Positions 5,768-8,487 of a stretch of 8,487 nucleotides of DNA are shown in pieces. The DNA is taken from contig WTHL01000133.1 of assembly GCA_011523155.1 (NCBI GenBank), forward strand, positions 1 through 8,487. The letters run 5' to 3'. A program made the position numbers and the translations under genes. The notes under the pieces are model-generated. The model saw only the letters and a list, made by a program, of their open reading frames with translations. It made no database searches and was not told the DNA's origin. The DNA is from Synechococcus sp. PL34863bin_39 (GTDB lineage: Bacteria; Cyanobacteriota; Cyanobacteriia; PCC-6307; Cyanobiaceae). The stretch's first letter is position 1; each line of letters starts with the position of its first letter.

Positions 5768-7375
5768 ATGGGGATCAGTCGGAAAACAGCAGTCGCCCCG
5801 GTGGTTCTGGCGATTCTTGACGGATGGGGATATAGAGAGACGGCAACTCATAACGCCATCCGCAACGCCGAGACCCCGGTGATGGATGCCCTGTGGCATG
5901 CCTATCCCCACAGCCTGATACAAGCCAGCGGCGCCCATGTGGGTCTCCCCGACGGACAGATGGGGAATTCAGAAGTCGGCCACCTCACGATCGGAGCCGG
6001 GCGCATCATCCGCCAGGAGCTGGTGAGAATTTCCGAAACAGTCAGCACCAACGCACTGGGGAAGACGGAAGCTCTCGCCGAACTGGCGGACTCCCTTCGA
6101 TCCTCTGGAGGCACGCTCCATCTGGTCGGACTCTGCTCGGACGGCGGTGTGCACAGCCACGTCGATCACCTCTGTGGGTTGCTGCGCTGGGCCTCGGACG
6201 TCGGCATCCAACGGGTCGCTGTCCACGCGATCACCGATGGGCGCGACACACCGACCGAAAGCGCGTCGCGCTTCCTCGATCAGGTGCAGACAGCCATCAA
6301 GGACACAGGCATCGGGGAGGTGGCCAGCCTCTGCGGTCGCTACTGGGCAATGGATCGGGATCATCGCTGGGAACGCACAGCCAAGGCATACCGCCTGCTG
6401 ACGGACCCGTCCTTACCTGCACAGGCGGCTGATCCGAACCAGGTGCTCAAAGCCAGCTATGCCGATGGCATCACTGACGAGTTTCTCGAACCCGTCAGGC
6501 TGACCGATGCCTTCCTCCGTGACGGGGACGGCATGGTGATGTTCAACTTCAGGCCTGACCGCGCCCGTCAGCTGGTGCAGGCTCTCACGCTCGATAATTT
6601 CGAAGGATTTGAGCGGGACGAACGTCCACAGCTGAAGATCGTCACCTTCACGCAGTACGAGTCAGGACTGCCTGTCTCGGTGGCCTTCCCCCCTGAATCA
6701 CTGGAGCACCTGCTGGGCCAGGTGGTGTCAGACCATGGCCTCAAGCAGTACAGAACGGCCGAAACAGAGAAATATCCGCATGTCACTTATTTCCTGAATG
6801 GCGGCATCGAGCAGCCGCTGGAGGGTGAAGATCGGCACTTGGTGCCGTCTCCAAGGGTTGCCACCTACGACGAAGCCCCTGCGATGTCGGCGGCGTCACT
6901 GACCGACAGCTGCATCGCCGCCATTGAACGCGGCGACTATGCACTGGTGGTCATCAATTACGCCAACCCCGACATGGTCGGGCACACCGGGGTCATGACG
7001 GCTGCGACTGAGGCGATTCAGACCGTTGACCACTGCATCGGCCGCTTGCTCGATGCGGTCGGACGGATGGGAGGAACCCTGTTGATCACCGCTGATCACG
7101 GGAATGCCGAAGTGATGCAGGGTCCGGATGGTCAGGCCTGGACGGCCCACACCACCAATCCTGTACCGGTGATCCTGGTTGAAGGGGAAAAGCGCAAGGT
7201 GGCTGGCCTCGGCAATTCAATCCGCCTTCGCGATGATGGCGGCCTTGCCGACATTGCTCCGACATTGCTCCAGCTTCTCGAGCTTCCCAAACCCGACGCC
7301 ATGTCAGGCTCAACGCTGATTGAAGCGATCGAAGCCCCGACGAGCTTCAGCGCCAAACTCCCCCAACCCGTCTGA
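5768..7375 (+). CDS. gpmI: 2,3-bisphosphoglycerate-independent phosphoglycerate mutase
   Basis: GpmI interconverts 3- and 2-phosphoglycerate in glycolysis, using two metal ions (usually Mn) and a phosphoserine intermediate. From ATG at 5768 it is 535 aa, normal for the family. Visible motifs are [10 protein letters not shown] (12-21) with metal ligand Asp18, [16 protein letters not shown] (64-79) with the nucleophile Ser68, SDGGVHSH (124-131), ITDGRDT (155-161), [12 protein letters not shown] (190-201), [10 protein letters not shown] (259-268), EKYPHVTYF (334-342), [12 protein letters not shown] (397-408) with Asp402 and His406, TADHGNAE (441-448) with Asp443 and His444, and AHTTNPVP (460-467) with His461. 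All catalytic residues expected of an active enzyme are present. The frame extends upstream to TTG 5705 and includes GTG 5750 preceded by GGAG; I prefer the ATG by family length. secG follows after 28 bp. Confidence 0.97.
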   Translation: MGISRKTAVAPVVLAILDGWGYRETATHNAIRNAETPVMDALWHAYPHSLIQASGAHVGLPDGQMGNSEVGHLTIGAGRIIRQELVRISETVSTNALGKTEALAELADSLRSSGGTLHLVGLCSDGGVHSHVDHLCGLLRWASDVGIQRVAVHAITDGRDTPTESASRFLDQVQTAIKDTGIGEVASLCGRYWAMDRDHRWERTAKAYRLLTDPSLPAQAADPNQVLKASYADGITDEFLEPVRLTDAFLRDGDGMVMFNFRPDRARQLVQALTLDNFEGFERDERPQLKIVTFTQYESGLPVSVAFPPESLEHLLGQVVSDHGLKQYRTAETEKYPHVTYFLNGGIEQPLEGEDRHLVPSPRVATYDEAPAMSAASLTDSCIAAIERGDYALVVINYANPDMVGHTGVMTAATEAIQTVDHCIGRLLDAVGRMGGTLLITADHGNAEVMQGPDGQAWTAHTTNPVPVILVEGEKRKVAGLGNSIRLRDDGGLADIAPTLLQLLELPKPDAMSGSTLIEAIEAPTSFSAKLPQPV

Positions 7376-7403
7376 GCCGGCATCGGCTTCTTCTTCACGC
7401 GTC

Positions 7404-7634
7404 ATGCTTACCTCCGTTCTCTCATGGGTCTGGATCGGCAGTGGGATTCTCTTGATCCTGCTGGTCCTTCTCCACAGCCCCAAAGGTGATGGCATGGGCG
7501 GCCTTGCAGCCAGCGGAAGCTCCATGTTCACCAGTGCAAGCAGTGCCGAAGCAACGCTGAACCGAATCACCTGGTCGTGTCTGGCGATCTTCATCAGCCT
7601 GGCGGTGATTCTGAGCGCCGGTTGGCTGGGCTGA
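7404..7634 (+). CDS. secG: Preprotein translocase subunit SecG
   Basis: SecG is the small accessory subunit of the SecYEG channel, which stimulates SecA-driven export across the plasma and thylakoid membranes. The 76-aa product has the family architecture: a first membrane helix (VLSWVWIGSGILLILLVLL, 5-23), a conserved cytosolic loop (HSPKGDGMGGLAASGSSMF, 24-42) and a second helix (ITWSCLAIFISLAVILSAG, 55-73). The loop motif HSPKGDGMGG is characteristic of cyanobacterial SecG. ATG at 7404 is the natural start; the frame is open further upstream into gpmI (ATG 7320), but that extension is Pro/Ser-rich and overlaps gpmI coding sequence. No clear SD is seen. The 28-bp gap after gpmI and the shared strand suggest one transcript. 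The stop codon lies within an imperfect hairpin. Confidence 0.93.
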   Translation: MLTSVLSWVWIGSGILLILLVLLHSPKGDGMGGLAASGSSMFTSASSAEATLNRITWSCLAIFISLAVILSAGWLG

Positions 7635-7657
7635 CACCAACTTCAGCCAGCCCAACC
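7620..7657 (+). terminator. Imperfect hairpin at the end of secG
   Basis: Arms GGTTGGCTGGGCTGA (7620-7634) and TCAGCCAGCCCAACC (7643-7657) pair as two 6-bp blocks around a 3-base internal mismatch, with an 8-base loop. It spans the secG stop codon. No T-run follows on either strand, so it is a weak candidate for an intrinsic terminator and may instead protect the 3' end of the gpmI-secG transcript. Confidence 0.35.
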
Positions 7658-7715
7658 ATCAGACCTAACGGTTGAGCACGACCATTGCTGTGGGACGCCA
7701 GGCCTCCTCACGGAG

Positions 7716-8075
7716 TCAGCGACCTGGGCCAGGCTCCTGAAGACCGGAGCGCAGGAAAGCAACACTCTTCTGAACACGGTCAATCTCATAGTCGGTCTTC
7801 ACCTTCTGCTTCTCCAGGACCTCCACGCGCTTCAGAAGGTCTTCCAGGAGCTTGTTCTGAAGCGACTCCACCTGAACCAGTCGCTTCTTCTTGTCAGGGT
7901 CCGCCGGTTCGGCAGAGAGCGCCCCATCCAGCACGGCACCGTCAGTCTCCAGGTACATCTCAGCCAGGCGCTCGAGAACCTTGGTGTACTGCTTGCCCTG
8001 CCGCCTGCAGAGATCCCGGAAGGAATCCAAGACCTCAGGCCTGAAATTCGCAGCAAAAGCGCCAGGACGCGGCAC
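7716..8075 (-). CDS. Small protein with ribbon-helix-helix-like N-terminus and coiled coil
   Basis: This is a 119-aa protein starting at GTG 8073-8075. I do not recognise a named family. Residues 7-43 (a short strand FAANF, then helix PEVLDSFRDLCRRQGK, a turn, then helix YTKVLERLAEMYLE) have the strand-helix-helix layout of ribbon-helix-helix DNA-binding proteins, in which dimers insert a two-stranded ribbon into the major groove. A flexible acidic/Pro linker (46-62) follows, then a charged heptad-like region (65-108, RLVQVESLQNKLLEDLLKRVEVLEKQ...) that should form a coiled coil and oligomerise. There is no signal or membrane segment. It lies alone between convergent secG and upstream groL on the same strand, with the groL terminator between them, so it probably has its own promoter. 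Repeats upstream could be operators. The RHH call is a pattern judgement. Confidence 0.75.
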   Translation of the reverse strand: MPRPGAFAANFRPEVLDSFRDLCRRQGKQYTKVLERLAEMYLETDGAVLDGALSAEPADPDKKKRLVQVESLQNKLLEDLLKRVEVLEKQKVKTDYEIDRVQKSVAFLRSGLQEPGPGR

Positions 8076-8108
8076 AACCCAGAGTCGTATAGCCAGAACG
8101 ATACGCCT

Positions 8109-8157
8109 CCACCCTGAGGTCCATTTCCCGCATCCGTGGTGGGCATTCCCACCCTGA
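8109..8157. repeat. Direct repeats CCACCCTGA upstream of the RHH-like gene
   Basis: CCACCCTGA occurs at 8109-8117 and again at 8149-8157, exactly 40 bp apart, 33 to 82 bp upstream of the GTG start of the minus-strand gene. The second copy overlaps the right arm of a small perfect inverted repeat, GGTGGG-CATT-CCCACC (8138-8153). A role as operator is inference. Confidence 0.4.
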
Positions 8158-8214
8158 ACACCTCGCCCTCACTTCAACGCAGAGACAGCTCTCTGGCATA
8201 GAACCGCATTGCAA

Positions 8215-8224
8215 CACCTAGGTG
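8215..8224. repeat. Perfect 10-bp palindrome CACCTAGGTG
   Basis: CACCTAGGTG is fully self-complementary and lies in the non-coding gap between the groL terminator and the small RHH-like gene. It is too short for a stable transcript hairpin (no loop) but has the symmetry of a dimeric protein's binding site. Chance occurrence cannot be excluded. Confidence 0.3.
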
Positions 8225-8277
8225 GGAGGCGTCCGGCATCGCTTACCCCCCGCTGACCTGCACCAATCAACAGACAC

Positions 8278-8302
8278 AAAAATGGGGCACGGATGTGCCC
8301 CA
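8278..8302 (-). terminator. Intrinsic terminator of groL
   Basis: On the minus strand, TGGGGCAC-ATCC-GTGCCCCA forms a perfect 8-bp GC-rich stem with a 4-base loop, followed at once by TTTTTGTG. It lies about 60 bp after the groL stop codon and has the textbook form of a Rho-independent terminator for leftward transcription. Confidence 0.88.
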
Positions 8303-8361
8303 GACGCGTTGCGGTACCTGAATGATCAGAGGGAAGAGGACCAACCCCTCCCCTCCTGGAC

Positions 8362-8487
8362 TCAGTAGTCGAAGTCGCCGCCGCCCATGCCGCCTGCGGC
8401 AGGAGCTGCATCCTTCTTCTCAGGCATGTCGGCCACGATGCACTCGGTGGTCAGCACCATGCCAGCGATGGACGCGGCATTTTGCAG
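8362..8487 (-). CDS. groL: Chaperonin GroEL, C-terminal 41 residues only
   Basis: The window's right edge cuts this gene; only the last 41 codons and TGA (8362-8364) are present. The translated end reads [20 protein letters not shown], the conserved final helix of GroEL, where [13 protein letters not shown] and the following DMPEKK are highly characteristic, then [15 protein letters not shown], a Gly/Met-rich tail. GroEL forms the double-ring ATP-driven folding chamber with GroES. Cyanobacteria usually carry two groL copies, one with groS and one without. The Gly-rich tail suggests the canonical groSL copy, with groS expected to the right, but that is outside the window. The gene is followed by a strong intrinsic terminator. 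In cyanobacteria groESL is commonly controlled by HrcA/CIRCE and sigma factors; that control region is not visible here. Confidence 0.96.
   Translation of the reverse strand: MQNAASIAGMVLTTECIVADMPEKKDAAPAAGGMGGGDFDY

Noticed and set aside
7470..7482. TTCTCCACA DnaA-box-like site inside secG
   Set aside because: A single one-mismatch nonamer within coding sequence, without neighbours, is expected by chance.
8084..8091. TATACG as -10 element for the RHH-like gene (minus strand)
   Set aside because: It is only about ten bases from the start codon and has no matching -35 at 16-18 bases, so support is too thin.
8035..8411. Minus-strand frames of 60 and 80 codons in the gap between groL and the RHH-like gene
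   Set aside because: One overlaps the groL coding end in another frame and crosses the groL terminator; the other overlaps the RHH-like gene start. Neither has a plausible composition.

Overview
The window looks like chromosomal DNA of a GC-rich marine or brackish picocyanobacterium (Synechococcus/Cyanobium type). The evidence is a cyanobacterial-type RNA polymerase omega subunit, the variable chain of ferredoxin-thioredoxin reductase (FtrV), which belongs to oxygenic phototrophs, DUF1818 and DUF2811 proteins known mainly from cyanobacteria, and a GroEL tail ending in [10 protein letters not shown]. Genes are short, densely packed and on both strands. I see no IS element, CRISPR array, tRNA, rRNA or phage gene.

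Layout. (1) At 1-638 (+) is the 3' part of a polytopic membrane protein. Its end overlaps a convergent DUF2811 gene (590-898, -). (2) The gap 899-1206 has no credible gene but holds DnaA-box-like nonamers, two of them perfect TTTTCCACA. (3) At 1207-2119 (-) is a compact operon read right to left: a 94-aa unknown protein, rpoZ and a DUF1818 protein, with the last two joined by an ATGA overlap. (4) Divergently, 38 bp away, are an Hsp70-family ATPase without the usual C-terminal lid (2158-3795, +) and a single-pass membrane protein with a helical, repeat-like body (to 4740, +). (5) ftrV (4810-5031, +) converges with pyrR (5055-5606, -). (6) gpmI and secG (5768-7634, +) form a probable two-gene unit. 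(7) At 7716-8075 (-) is a small protein with a ribbon-helix-helix-like N-terminus and a coiled coil. (8) groL enters from the right edge on the minus strand. Its last 41 codons are present, followed by a clear intrinsic terminator.

Most genes are housekeeping: transcription (rpoZ), redox regulation of carbon metabolism (ftrV), glycolysis (gpmI), protein export (secG), protein folding (groL, Hsp70-like) and pyrimidine salvage or regulation (pyrR). The parts least explained are the Hsp70-like/membrane-protein pair, the DnaA-box cluster, the 94-aa gene ahead of rpoZ, and the small RHH/coiled-coil gene with repeats upstream. I found no convincing new multi-gene defence or mobile system. The Hsp70-like pair is the best candidate for an undescribed functional unit.
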